Source: Aquibaculum arenosum
GTDB lineage: Bacteria > Pseudomonadota > Alphaproteobacteria > Kiloniellales > DSM-21159
NCBI RefSeq assembly: GCF_029222965.1
Contig: NZ_JARHUD010000007.1
Coordinates: 142,545-206,544, forward strand
Length of the DNA stretch: 64,000 nucleotides
Direction of reading: 5' to 3'
Under the pieces are notes generated by a model, which saw nothing but the letters and a program-made list of their open reading frames with translations, was not told the DNA's origin and did not search any database. Below, one piece after another: positions 36,404-46,095 of this stretch. Made by a program: the position numbers and the translations under genes. Position 1 is the stretch's first letter; the number at the start of each line of letters is the position of its first letter.

Positions 36404-36496
36404 CTTTTGACACGAGGGGCACCAAGGCTTTCACAAAGTCCCACGAGGAAGGTTCTTGTGCACTTCGTGCAACTCTTGGTGCCCTTCGTGTCGAAG
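36404..36496. repeat. 93-base imperfect palindromic intergenic repeat
   Basis: Two arms of about 46 bases are reverse complements with few mismatches. The outer 17 bases, 36409-36425 and 36476-36492 (GACACGAGGGGCACCAA and its partner), differ at one position, and the inner parts (TTTCACAAAGTCCCACGAGGAA against TTCTTGTGCACTTCGTGCAA) remain similar with small offsets. The arms are built from repeated CACGAAG/CACCAAG-like words. It would form a long hairpin in RNA of either strand. It lies just past the stop of the RfaH-like gene. It resembles dispersed intergenic repeat elements rather than an insertion sequence. Confidence 0.8.
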
Positions 36497-36521
36497 CTAC
36501 CAGTCCCCACTCGCAACAGCC

Positions 36522-37091
36522 TTACACGCTCTGCAGCGCATCCAGACTCGCAGAGACTCGGGTAGGGCGGCCCAGGATGTCGAGGAGGAGCCAGACGCGC
36601 TCTTGCGAGTCGAGCTCTTCGATCCGGGCAACGAAGTCAGCGAAGGGGCCCTTGGTCACGCGCACCTCGTCGCCCGGGGTAAAGGCGGAGAGCGGTTGGA
36701 GCTGGCCTTCGCCGTCGCAGCGGGCCATGAGCTCGGCGAGGAGGGCAGGGGGCACGGGGGCCGGATCGTTCCCGAAAGCGACCAGGCGGGTGATGCCGTA
36801 GGTGGCGTTGATTTTGCGCCAGCCGCCGCTGGCCGGATCGAAGGAGACAAAGAGGTAGCCCGGGAAAAGCGGCTGCAGCGCTTCGACGAAGCGGCCGCGC
36901 TGGCGGCGGGTGACCCTTTGCTGCGGCAGGAAGACTGGAAAGTGCTGGCGCTGCAGGTTGCGCTCGGCGATGTGCTGACAGTTCGGCTTGAACTGGGCCA
37001 GGAACCACGCCTGTTCGCTGAGGAATTCCGGCGGCTGGCCTTGTGCGGAGGGTGCGGTGCCCTCTGCTGTGTTGCACCTGTTCGCTGTCAC
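36522..37091 (-). CDS. NusG-family transcription antiterminator, RfaH-like paralogue
   Basis: The protein (189 residues from the GTG at 37091) has an NGN domain (AWFLAQFKPNCQHIAERNL, FLPQQRV, LFPGYLFVSFDP, TYGITRLVAFGN) and a C-terminal KOW-type domain (FTPGDEVRVTKGPFADFVARIEEL). It is shorter and more diverged than housekeeping NusG and resembles specialised RfaH-type factors that help RNA polymerase through long exopolysaccharide operons. No such operon is in the window, so its target is elsewhere. The frame extends to 37160; GGGGTGGGG before the GTG at 37091 supports the shorter form. Confidence 0.85.
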   Translation of the reverse strand: MTANRCNTAEGTAPSAQGQPPEFLSEQAWFLAQFKPNCQHIAERNLQRQHFPVFLPQQRVTRRQRGRFVEALQPLFPGYLFVSFDPASGGWRKINATYGITRLVAFGNDPAPVPPALLAELMARCDGEGQLQPLSAFTPGDEVRVTKGPFADFVARIEELDSQERVWLLLDILGRPTRVSASLDALQSV

Positions 37092-37243
37092 AACCCCACC
37101 CCTGCGACCCGTCGATTGTTCATAGACGCAGCGATCCGCAACGATCAAAGCGCATCGCACTGAAAATCTCTACATAAGATTGTATCGAGTCCAGTGCGGC
37201 AGAGGCAATGGCTTTCCAGTGCCGCGAAAAAGCGGCACAGGTC

Positions 37244-37267
37244 ACCGAACACAACACCGAACACAAC
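37244..37267. repeat. Tandem 12-base repeat
   Basis: ACCGAACACAAC occurs twice directly adjacent (37244-37255 and 37256-37267). It lies between the rpmE terminator hairpin and the RfaH-like gene. Read leftward it supplies the T/G-rich tail (TTGTTGTGTTCGG) after that hairpin. It is a small local duplication with no other evident role. Confidence 0.8.
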
Positions 37268-37268
37268 A

Positions 37269-37292
37269 AGGGCGGCCACAAAGGGCCGCCCT
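37269..37292 (-). terminator. Terminator hairpin after rpmE
   Basis: A perfect 9-base stem AGGGCGGCC / GGCCGCCCT with a 6-base loop lies 54 bases past the rpmE stop and is followed leftward by TTGTTGTGTT. The T run is interrupted by G, so efficiency is uncertain. A second hairpin, GTGCCGC/GCGGCAC around GAAAAA (37219-37238), lies beyond it, upstream of the RfaH-like gene. Confidence 0.7.
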
Positions 37293-37346
37293 GCTGCGTG
37301 TGCTGTGCGAAGAAACCGAGCCAGTACGTGGCCCGGTTCCGCGCAA

Positions 37347-37574
37347 TCAGTCGTTCTTGAGGCCGAAGGCACCGAAGCGCTTGTTGAACTTCGCCACCTG
37401 GCCGCCACGATCCGACACCCGGTGAACGCCGGTCCAGGCCGGATGCGTCTTGGGGTCGATGTCGAGGCGCAGCGTGTCACCCGCGCTGCCGTAAGTGGAG
37501 CGGGTCTTGTACTCGGTGCCGTCGGTCATGATGACGGTCACTTCATGATAGTCAGGATGAATACCTTGTTTCAT
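37347..37574 (-). CDS. rpmE: 50S ribosomal protein L31
   Basis: The 75-residue protein [12 protein letters not shown]... with [24 protein letters not shown] and the lysine-rich end FNKRFGAFG is bacterial L31. It lacks the CxxC zinc-binding cysteines and so is a C-minus form, usual in many alphaproteobacteria. The start at 37574 is preceded by GGAGGTGCG; longer in-frame sequence to 37718 is not L31-like. It is divergent from the ABC transporter gene. Confidence 0.96.
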   Translation of the reverse strand: MKQGIHPDYHEVTVIMTDGTEYKTRSTYGSAGDTLRLDIDPKTHPAWTGVHRVSDRGGQVAKFNKRFGAFGLKND

Positions 37575-37737
37575 CGCGCACCTCCGTAAGTCGCGCGCCT
37601 TGTAACCAAGGGACGGGGCTATTGCAAGGCCGCCTTGCTCCCTGCCGCTGGGCATGCGATCTAGCAGCCGCGCCAGGCGGAGCCTGAAGACTGGATCTCC
37701 GCTGTGGGCCTTTTGCAATCAGCCGGAACAGGTGCCG

Positions 37738-39600
37738 ATGGCACGCATCCAGGAAGCCGCGACGGCCGCGGCGCGTCAGCAGTTCGATCGACCGACTGGG
37801 CGGGACTTTCGGGTCCTGACCTATCTCTGGCGTTTCGTGAGACCTTACAAGCTGCAGGTTGCCGGCGCGATGGTGGCGCTGGTGATCGCGGCTGGCACAT
37901 TGCTTGCCATTGGCACCGGACTGCGCGGTTTGGTGGACGAGGGCTTTGCCGCCGGCGACACGGGACGGCTCGACCGGGCGGTGCTGGGGCTTTTCGGCGT
38001 GGTGGTCGTGCTCGCGCTCGCTTCTTATGGCCGCTACTATCTGGTGACCTGGATCGGCGAGCGGGTCATTGCCGACGTACGCAAGACGGTCTACGGCCAC
38101 GTGATCCGGCTTTCCCCAGCCTACTACGAGACCACCCGCACCGGCGAGGTCCTCTCCCGGCTGACATCGGACACCACCGTGCTGCAGACCGTGGTCGGCA
38201 CCTCGGTGTCCATCGCGCTGCGCAACACACTGCTGTTTGCCGGCGGTCTGATCATGCTGCTGATCACCTCGCCGAAGCTTACGGGGCTGGTGCTGCTGGT
38301 CACGCCACTCGTCGTCTTCCCTATTCTCCTGTTCGGGCGCCGGGTACGACGCCTGTCGCGCGACAGCCAGGATCGCATCGCCGATGTCGGAGCCTATGTA
38401 GACGAATCGCTGAACGCGATCCGCACGGTGCAGGCCTTCACCCATGAGGACCTGGACCGGGCCCGCTTCACCGGGCGAGTGGAGGAAGCCTTCACCACCG
38501 CCGTGGCCCGCATCCGTGCCCGCGCTTGGTTGACAGCCTTGGTGATCCTGCTGGTGTTCGGTGCGGTCTCTGCGGTGCTCTGGATCGGTGGGCGCGATGT
38601 CCTGAACGGCCGTATCAGCGGCGGCGAACTGGCGTCCTTTGTCTTCTATGCCGTGGTGGTGGCCGGCGCCTTCGGGGCGATTGGCGAAGTCATCGGCGAT
38701 CTGCAGCGCGCTTCGGGTGCCACCGAACGGCTCATTGAGCTGCTGCGCACCGAGCCGGAGATTGCCGCTCCGGCTCAGCCGGTGGCCCTGCCGGAGCCGC
38801 CCGTAGGCGCCGTTCGTTTCGAGTCCGTGGCTTTCCGCTATCCTGCTCGGCCGGATGCACCGGCGCTGGAAGGTTTTGATCTGGCGGTGGAGCCGGGCGA
38901 GACCGTGGCGCTTGTGGGGCCATCGGGGGCCGGAAAGTCGACAGTCTTCCAGCTTCTGCTGCGCTTCTACGACCCCCAGGCGGGGCGCATTCTCTTCGAC
39001 GGAGTCGATTTGCGCGAGGCCGATCCCCAGGCCTTGCGGCAAAGGATCGGTCTGGTGCCGCAGGATGCGGTCATTTTCTCCGCCGACGCCTGGGAGAACA
39101 TCCGCTACGGCCGCCCCGGCGCCAGCGATGACGAAGTGCGCGAAGCGGCAGAGGCCGCCGGCTGCACGGAGTTTCTGGATGCCCTGCCGCAGGGCTTCGC
39201 CACCTTCCTGGGGGAGCGCGGCGTGCGCCTGTCCGGCGGTCAGCGCCAGCGCCTTGCCATTGCTCGGGCCATTCTGCGCGATCCGGCAGTGCTCCTGCTT
39301 GACGAGGCGACATCGGCCCTGGATTCCGAGAGCGAGCGGATGGTGCAGGGCGCGCTCGATCGACTGTCACGCGGTCGCTCGACTCTCGTGATTGCCCACC
39401 GCTTGGCCACAGTTCAGCGCGCGCACCGCATCGTGGTGCTGGATCGCGGAGGTGTGGTGGCAAGCGGCACCCACGAGTCGCTCATGGCGGAACCCGAAGG
39501 CCTCTATCGGCGCCTGGCCACCTTGCAGTTCGATCAGGCTGATCGCTTTGCGGGCAACCACCTCTCGCCGGCGCTCCCACTGTCCACGGCCGGCGCCTGA
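37738..39600 (+). CDS. ABC transporter, fused permease and ATP-binding protein (ABCB/MsbA type)
   Basis: The 620-residue half-transporter has six membrane helices in the first 320 residues. It then has a complete nucleotide-binding domain: Walker A GPSGAGKST (about 395-403), Q-loop GLVPQDAVIF, signature LSGGQRQRLAIARA, Walker B VLLLDEATSALD and the H-loop VIAHRLAT. It should work as a homodimer exporting a lipid or other hydrophobic compound from the inner membrane. Placement next to rpmE recurs in alphaproteobacteria. The ATG at 37738 follows GGAACAGG; the frame extends 84 bases upstream. Confidence 0.93.
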   Translation: MARIQEAATAAARQQFDRPTGRDFRVLTYLWRFVRPYKLQVAGAMVALVIAAGTLLAIGTGLRGLVDEGFAAGDTGRLDRAVLGLFGVVVVLALASYGRYYLVTWIGERVIADVRKTVYGHVIRLSPAYYETTRTGEVLSRLTSDTTVLQTVVGTSVSIALRNTLLFAGGLIMLLITSPKLTGLVLLVTPLVVFPILLFGRRVRRLSRDSQDRIADVGAYVDESLNAIRTVQAFTHEDLDRARFTGRVEEAFTTAVARIRARAWLTALVILLVFGAVSAVLWIGGRDVLNGRISGGELASFVFYAVVVAGAFGAIGEVIGDLQRASGATERLIELLRTEPEIAAPAQPVALPEPPVGAVRFESVAFRYPARPDAPALEGFDLAVEPGETVALVGPSGAGKSTVFQLLLRFYDPQAGRILFDGVDLREADPQALRQRIGLVPQDAVIFSADAWENIRYGRPGASDDEVREAAEAAGCTEFLDALPQGFATFLGERGVRLSGGQRQRLAIARAILRDPAVLLLDEATSALDSESERMVQGALDRLSRGRSTLVIAHRLATVQRAHRIVVLDRGGVVASGTHESLMAEPEGLYRRLATLQFDQADRFAGNHLSPALPLSTAGA

Positions 39601-39621
39601 TCCTGACCGCCGGGCCGCTAG

Positions 39622-40710
<1,089 letters not shown>

Positions 40711-40892
40711 TCCAGCGCATGTGGCGAGACACTCCGTCTCGAACCCAGGTATTTCCGGCGCCGGTTGCGCCGTTTCGACAGGCTGTTAAAGTGCCACCGG
40801 GAGGCGAAGGCGCCGAAAAACATGGGTGTGGGGCGGAGCGTGTCTCGACAGCTTCATTCTAAACTTTCCTTGGAAGAAATGAGCGCAACAGC

Positions 40893-42089
40893 ATGAATAT
40901 TCACGAGTATCAGGCGAAGAGCTTGCTCGCGAAGTTCGGTGTGGCAGTGCCCCGCGGGCATGTCGCCTACACGCCGGACGAAGCGGAAGCGGCCGCAAAG
41001 GAACTCGGCGGCCCCGTCTGGGTGGTCAAGTCGCAGATTCACGCCGGCGGACGCGGCGCGGGTCGTTTCCAGGATGACCCTGAAGGCAAGGGCGGTGTGC
41101 GCGTCAGCAAGTCCATCGAGGAAGTGCGCGCGAACGCCGGTGCCATGCTGGGCCATGTTCTGGTTACCAAGCAAACCGGGTCGGCGGGCAAGGAGGTCAA
41201 GCGCCTCTATATCGAGGAAGGCTGCGACATCGCTCGTGAGCTCTACCTGTCCATGCTCGTGGATCGCGCCAGCAGCCGGGTGACGGTGGTTGCTTCCACG
41301 GAAGGCGGGATGGAGATCGAGGAGGTGGCAGCCTCCCATCCGGAAAAGATCGTCAAGGAGCCCGTGGATCCGGCCGTCGGACTCATGCCCTTCCAGGCGC
41401 GCAAGATCGCTTTCGCGCTGGGCCTCGAAGGTAAGCAGGTGGGCGCGGCCGCTAAGTTCCTTGCGGCCATGTACAAGGCCTTTACTGAGCTCGATGTCTC
41501 CCTGATGGAGATCAATCCGCTGGTGGTCACGGGCGAGGGGGCGGTGATCGCCCTCGATGCCAAGATGGGCTTCGACGACAACGCGCTCTTCCGCCATCCC
41601 GACGTCGCCGAAATGCGCGATGAGGATGAAGAAGATCCCATGGAGATCGAGGCCGGGCGCCACGAGCTCAATTACATCAAGCTCGACGGCAACATCGGCT
41701 GCATGGTCAATGGCGCCGGCTTGGCCATGGCCACCATGGACATCATCAAGCTCTATGGCGGTGAGCCGGCGAACTTCCTCGATGTCGGCGGTGGTGCCAC
41801 CAAGGAGCGGGTGACCGCAGCCTTCAAGATCATCCTCTCGGACCCCAACGTCGAGGGCATCCTGGTCAACATCTTCGGCGGCATTATGCGCTGTGATGTT
41901 ATTGCCGAGGGCGTGGTCGCCGCGGCGCGCGAGGTCAGCTTGCATGTGCCGCTGGTCGTGCGGCTGGAAGGCACCAATGTGGAGCTCGGCAAGAAGATCC
42001 TGGAGGAGTCCGGCCTGCCCATCGTGTCGGCCGACAACCTCGCCGATGCGGCGGAGAAGATCGTGAGCGCAGTGAAGGAGGCGAACTGA
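40893..42089 (+). CDS. sucC: Succinyl-CoA synthetase beta subunit
   Basis: The 398-residue ATP-grasp protein begins [16 protein letters not shown] and has [28 protein letters not shown], and the CoA-ligase half with [20 protein letters not shown] and [10 protein letters not shown]. With SucD it makes ATP or GTP from succinyl-CoA. The stop shares one base with the sucD start (TGATG), so the two are translationally coupled. Confidence 0.98.
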   Translation: MNIHEYQAKSLLAKFGVAVPRGHVAYTPDEAEAAAKELGGPVWVVKSQIHAGGRGAGRFQDDPEGKGGVRVSKSIEEVRANAGAMLGHVLVTKQTGSAGKEVKRLYIEEGCDIARELYLSMLVDRASSRVTVVASTEGGMEIEEVAASHPEKIVKEPVDPAVGLMPFQARKIAFALGLEGKQVGAAAKFLAAMYKAFTELDVSLMEINPLVVTGEGAVIALDAKMGFDDNALFRHPDVAEMRDEDEEDPMEIEAGRHELNYIKLDGNIGCMVNGAGLAMATMDIIKLYGGEPANFLDVGGGATKERVTAAFKIILSDPNVEGILVNIFGGIMRCDVIAEGVVAAAREVSLHVPLVVRLEGTNVELGKKILEESGLPIVSADNLADAAEKIVSAVKEAN

Positions 42090-42973
42090 TGGCCGTTCTG
42101 GTCGACAAGAACACCCGGGTCATCTGCCAGGGCTTCACCGGCGCGCAGGGGACGTTTCATTCCGAGCAGGCGATTGCCTACGGCACCAACATGGTCGGCG
42201 GCGTGACGCCGGGCAAAGGTGGCAGCAAGCACCTGGACCTGCCGGTCTTCAACACCGTGGCCGAAGCGGTGAACGACACCGGCGCCAACGCAAGCGTGAT
42301 CTACGTCCCGCCGCCCTTCGCAGCCGACGCCATCCTGGAAGCCATCGATGCCGGAATCGAACTGGTGGTCTGCATCACCGAGGGCATTCCGGTGCTGGAC
42401 ATGGTGAAGGTGAAGCGCGCCCTGGTGGACAGCAAGGCGCGGCTCATCGGGCCGAACTGCCCGGGCATCATCACGCCGGATGAATGCAAGATCGGCATCA
42501 TGCCCGGTCATATCCATCGGCGCGGCAAGATCGGCATCGTCTCGCGCTCCGGCACCCTCACCTACGAGGCAGTAGCCCAGACCACGGCAGCAGGGCTGGG
42601 GCAGTCGACCTGCATCGGCATCGGCGGCGATCCGGTCAACGGCACCGACTTCGTCGATTGTCTCGAGATGTTCCTCGACGACGATGAGACCGAAGGCATC
42701 ATCATGATCGGCGAGATCGGCGGTGACGCCGAGGTGAAGGGCGCCGAGTACTTGGCTGCCGCAGCAACCAAGAAGCCGGTCTGTGGTTTCATTGCCGGTC
42801 GCACGGCCCCTCCGGGGCGTCGCATGGGCCATGCCGGTGCGGTGATTTCGGGCGGCAACGACACCGCTGACTTCAAGATCAAGGCGCTGCAGGAGGCAGG
42901 CATCTTCGTGGCCGACTCACCGGCCAGCCTGGGCAGCACCATGGTCAAGGCCATGCAGGCCGCTGGTAAGTAG
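42089..42973 (+). CDS. sucD: Succinyl-CoA synthetase alpha subunit
   Basis: The 294-residue protein has the CoA-binding fold ([17 protein letters not shown] and [18 protein letters not shown]), [30 protein letters not shown] and the phosphorylated histidine in [17 protein letters not shown] context [17 protein letters not shown]. It completes the SucCD complex. A strong hairpin follows before sucA. Confidence 0.98.
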   Translation: MAVLVDKNTRVICQGFTGAQGTFHSEQAIAYGTNMVGGVTPGKGGSKHLDLPVFNTVAEAVNDTGANASVIYVPPPFAADAILEAIDAGIELVVCITEGIPVLDMVKVKRALVDSKARLIGPNCPGIITPDECKIGIMPGHIHRRGKIGIVSRSGTLTYEAVAQTTAAGLGQSTCIGIGGDPVNGTDFVDCLEMFLDDDETEGIIMIGEIGGDAEVKGAEYLAAAATKKPVCGFIAGRTAPPGRRMGHAGAVISGGNDTADFKIKALQEAGIFVADSPASLGSTMVKAMQAAGK

Positions 42974-42994
42974 CGCGCACTGTGTTAAATGAGA

Positions 42995-43022
42995 CCGGGG
43001 GAGTTGCATTCGGCTTCCCCGG
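42995..43022 (+). terminator. Hairpin between sucD and sucA, possible attenuator
   Basis: CCGGGGGAG pairs with CTTCCCCGG (one G-U) around a 10-base loop and is followed by CCTTTGATT. The stem is strong but the T run is short, so it may be a partial terminator or an mRNA processing or stability element separating sucCD from sucAB. Confidence 0.5.
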
Positions 43023-43080
43023 CCTTTGATTGGAAGGAGGCGGCGCGGCCGCCCTTGCGGGTCCCGCGCCGAAAGAAGCG

Positions 43081-46047
43081 ATGGCGCAGCAACAGGCGAG
43101 TGGTGACGTGCAGTTGATGGGGCCTCATGCGCCCGAACTGACGGCGCTTTATGCCACCTATCTCGGTTATCCTGATGCCGTGGGGGCGGACTGGAAAGCA
43201 TTCTTCGATGCTCTGGACGAGGATGCCCGATCGGTCCTGAACGAGGCAGTGGACTGGCCGGAAGGGGCGGAACCCGGCGATGCCGGCGCTCAAGGCTGTC
43301 CCGACGGCTACACCCGGCCAACGCGCTCGCCACGCCCCATGCTGCCGCCCGGCGCTGTCCCTGCGGACATCAACGATCCCCGTGTGCGCGCCGCAACCGT
43401 GGACTCGATCCGCGCACTCATGCTGATCCGCGCCTATCGCGTGCGCGGACACCTTGAGGCTCAGTTGGACCCCCTGGGCTTGGTCGAGGTCGAGCCGCAT
43501 CCGGAACTCGATCCGAAGTCCTACGGCTTCAGCGATGCCGACATGGACCGGCCGATCTTCATCGACAATGTGCTGGGCATGGAGATCGCCACGCTGCGGG
43601 AGATCGTGCAGGCACTCCGCGAGACCTATTGCGGTTCCATTGGCGTGGAGTTCATGCACATCCAGGATCCGGACCAGAAGCGCTGGATCCAGGAGCGCAT
43701 CGAGACCCGAGACCATAATCGGACCGACTTCACCATTCCCGGCAAGCGGGCCATCCTTGAGCGCCTGACGGCCGCTGAATCCTTCGAGAAGTTTCTGGAC
43801 CGCAAGTACACCGGCACGAAGCGCTTCGGTCTCGATGGCGCCGAGGCGATGATCCCGGCGCTGGAGCAGATCCTCAAGCGCGGCGGTCAGCTTGGGCTTG
43901 AGGAAGTGGTGATCGGCATGCCGCACCGCGGTCGCCTGAACGTGCTGGCCAACTTCATGGCCAAGCCGTTTCAGGCGATCTTCAGCGAGTTCCAGGGCGG
44001 CGCCGCGCACCCCGAGGACGTGGGTGGCTCCGGCGACGTGAAGTACCACCTTGGCACTTCGGCAGATCGCGAGTTCGACGGCAACGTGGTCCATCTGTCC
44101 CTGACCGCGAACCCCTCCCACCTGGAAGCGGTGAACCCGGTGGTCTGCGGCAAGGTGCGGGCCAAGCAGCAACAGCGCGGCGACAGCGACCGCACCAAGG
44201 TCATGGCCCTTCTGCTGCACGGCGATGCGGCCTTCTCGGGCCAGGGGCTGGTGCCCGAGACGCTCGATCTCTCCGAGCTCAAGGGCTACCGCATCGGCGG
44301 CACCATCCACTTCATCGTCAACAACCAGATCGGCTTCACCACCAATCCGGTCAATTCGCGCTCCGGCCCCTATTGCTCGGATGTGGCCAAGATCATCCAG
44401 GCGCCAATTGTGCACGTGAACGGCGACGATCCCGAAGCCGTGGTCCATGCGGCGCGCATCGCCACGGAGTTCCGGCAGACGTTCAAGAAGGACGTCGTCA
44501 TCGACATGTTCTGTTATCGCCGCTTCGGCCATAACGAGGGCGATGAGCCGGCCTTCACCCAGCCGCTGATGTACGAGCGGATCAAGGGGCATCCCTCGAC
44601 GCGTCACATCTACGCCCAACAGCTTTCAAGCGAGGGGGTGGTCTCGGAGAAGGAGCCAGATGCGCTGGTGCAGCAGTGGTTCGACCGGCTGGATAAGGAA
44701 TTCGAGTCTTCCAAATCCTATAAGCCGAATAAGGCTGACTGGCTGGAGGGGGCGTGGAGCGGCTTCAAGGCTGCACGCGGCTATGATCCGCGTCGCGGAC
44801 GTACGGCCGTGTCCGAGGAGCAGCTCAGGGAAGTCGGTGAAGCGCTGTGCAGCTATCCGGAAGGCTTCAACGTCAATCGCAAGATCCAGCGTCAGCTGGA
44901 CAACAAGCTCAAGGTCTTCGAGAGCGGGACCGGGGTTGATTGGGCGACGGCGGAGGCTCTGGCTTTCGGCACGCTGCTGATAGAAGGCCATCCGGTGCGC
45001 ATGTCCGGGCAGGACAGCAACCGCGGCACCTTCTCTCAGCGTCATGCCTCGCTGATCGACCAGAAGACCGAAGAGGTCTACAAGCCCCTGGAGCACATCC
45101 GGGCGGATCAGGCCAAGCTGGAGATCGTTGACAGCCCGCTGTCCGAACTGGCGGTCCTGGGCTACGAGTATGGCTACTCGCTGGCCGAACCCAAGGCGCT
45201 CACGCTCTGGGAGGCGCAGTTCGGTGATTTCGTCAACGGTGCCCAGATCATCATCGACCAGTTCATCGTTTCCGGCGAGGCCAAGTGGCTGCGGATGTCC
45301 GGGTTGGTCATGCTGCTGCCCCACGGCTACGAAGGGCAGGGGCCGGAGCATTCCTCTGCCCGGATGGAGCGCTTCCTGCAGCTCTGCGCCGAAGACAATA
45401 TCCAGGTGGTGAACTGCACCACGCCAGCGAACTTCTTCCACGCACTGCGCCGCCAGGTCCATCGGGAGTTCCGTAAGCCGCTGGTGGTGATGACGCCGAA
45501 ATCGCTGCTGCGGCATAAGCGCTGCCAGTCCAACCTGTCGGACATGACCGGGGACAGTTCCTTCCATCGGGTCATGGTGCAGCCCCAGCTGCCCAGCAAG
45601 CCGAAGGATGCCAAGCAAGTCGTGCTCTGTTCGGGCAAGGTCTACTACGACCTGCTGGAAGAGCAGGAGAAGCATCAGGTCAAGGACGTGCACCTCATCC
45701 GCCTGGAGCAGCTCTACCCCTTCCCCTGGGATGCCTTGCAGGAACGGCTCGAGCCCTACCGTCACTGCGAGCTGGTCTGGTGCCAGGAGGAGCCGCGCAA
45801 CATGGGCGCCTGGTCCTTCGTCGAGACCTTCATCGAGGAAACGGCGGAAGAGATCGGCTTCAAGAAGTCGCGGCCGCGCTATGCCGGTCGGCGGGCCGCG
45901 GCGTCGCCCGCCACCGGGCGCTTCCAGCGGCACGTGGCCGAACAGAACCAGCTCCTGCAAGAGGCGCTCACCGTGGGCATGCCGCGGGTCGGTCGGATCG
46001 GTACCCGTCGTGCCGCCGACGAGGAACAGCGCACAGCGGCCAAGTAG
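43081..46047 (+). CDS. sucA: 2-oxoglutarate dehydrogenase E1 component
   Basis: The 988-residue thiamine-diphosphate enzyme decarboxylates 2-oxoglutarate and passes the succinyl group to the lipoyl domains of SucB. It has the N-terminal LYATYLGYPDAVGADWKAFFD, GMPHRGRLNVLAN, LHGDAAFSGQGLVPETL (TPP/Mg region), FIVNNQIGFTT, CYRRFGHNEGDEPAFTQP, PHGYEGQGPEHSSARMERFLQ and the end KSRPRYAGRRAAASPATG. The ATG at 43081 was chosen; a TTG at 43030 precedes a GGAAGGAGG but gives a non-homologous extension. Confidence 0.97.
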   Translation: MAQQQASGDVQLMGPHAPELTALYATYLGYPDAVGADWKAFFDALDEDARSVLNEAVDWPEGAEPGDAGAQGCPDGYTRPTRSPRPMLPPGAVPADINDPRVRAATVDSIRALMLIRAYRVRGHLEAQLDPLGLVEVEPHPELDPKSYGFSDADMDRPIFIDNVLGMEIATLREIVQALRETYCGSIGVEFMHIQDPDQKRWIQERIETRDHNRTDFTIPGKRAILERLTAAESFEKFLDRKYTGTKRFGLDGAEAMIPALEQILKRGGQLGLEEVVIGMPHRGRLNVLANFMAKPFQAIFSEFQGGAAHPEDVGGSGDVKYHLGTSADREFDGNVVHLSLTANPSHLEAVNPVVCGKVRAKQQQRGDSDRTKVMALLLHGDAAFSGQGLVPETLDLSELKGYRIGGTIHFIVNNQIGFTTNPVNSRSGPYCSDVAKIIQAPIVHVNGDDPEAVVHAARIATEFRQTFKKDVVIDMFCYRRFGHNEGDEPAFTQPLMYERIKGHPSTRHIYAQQLSSEGVVSEKEPDALVQQWFDRLDKEFESSKSYKPNKADWLEGAWSGFKAARGYDPRRGRTAVSEEQLREVGEALCSYPEGFNVNRKIQRQLDNKLKVFESGTGVDWATAEALAFGTLLIEGHPVRMSGQDSNRGTFSQRHASLIDQKTEEVYKPLEHIRADQAKLEIVDSPLSELAVLGYEYGYSLAEPKALTLWEAQFGDFVNGAQIIIDQFIVSGEAKWLRMSGLVMLLPHGYEGQGPEHSSARMERFLQLCAEDNIQVVNCTTPANFFHALRRQVHREFRKPLVVMTPKSLLRHKRCQSNLSDMTGDSSFHRVMVQPQLPSKPKDAKQVVLCSGKVYYDLLEEQEKHQVKDVHLIRLEQLYPFPWDALQERLEPYRHCELVWCQEEPRNMGAWSFVETFIEETAEEIGFKKSRPRYAGRRAAASPATGRFQRHVAEQNQLLQEALTVGMPRVGRIGTRRAADEEQRTAAK

Positions 46048-46095
46048 CCCTCTATCAACGCAGCCATCGGACGAACCAAGGACAAGAGAGCGATC

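Noticed and set aside
40756..40775. CGGCGC/GCGCCG hairpin with TTT after mdh
   Set aside because: Only six base pairs and three T residues; too weak to call a terminator.
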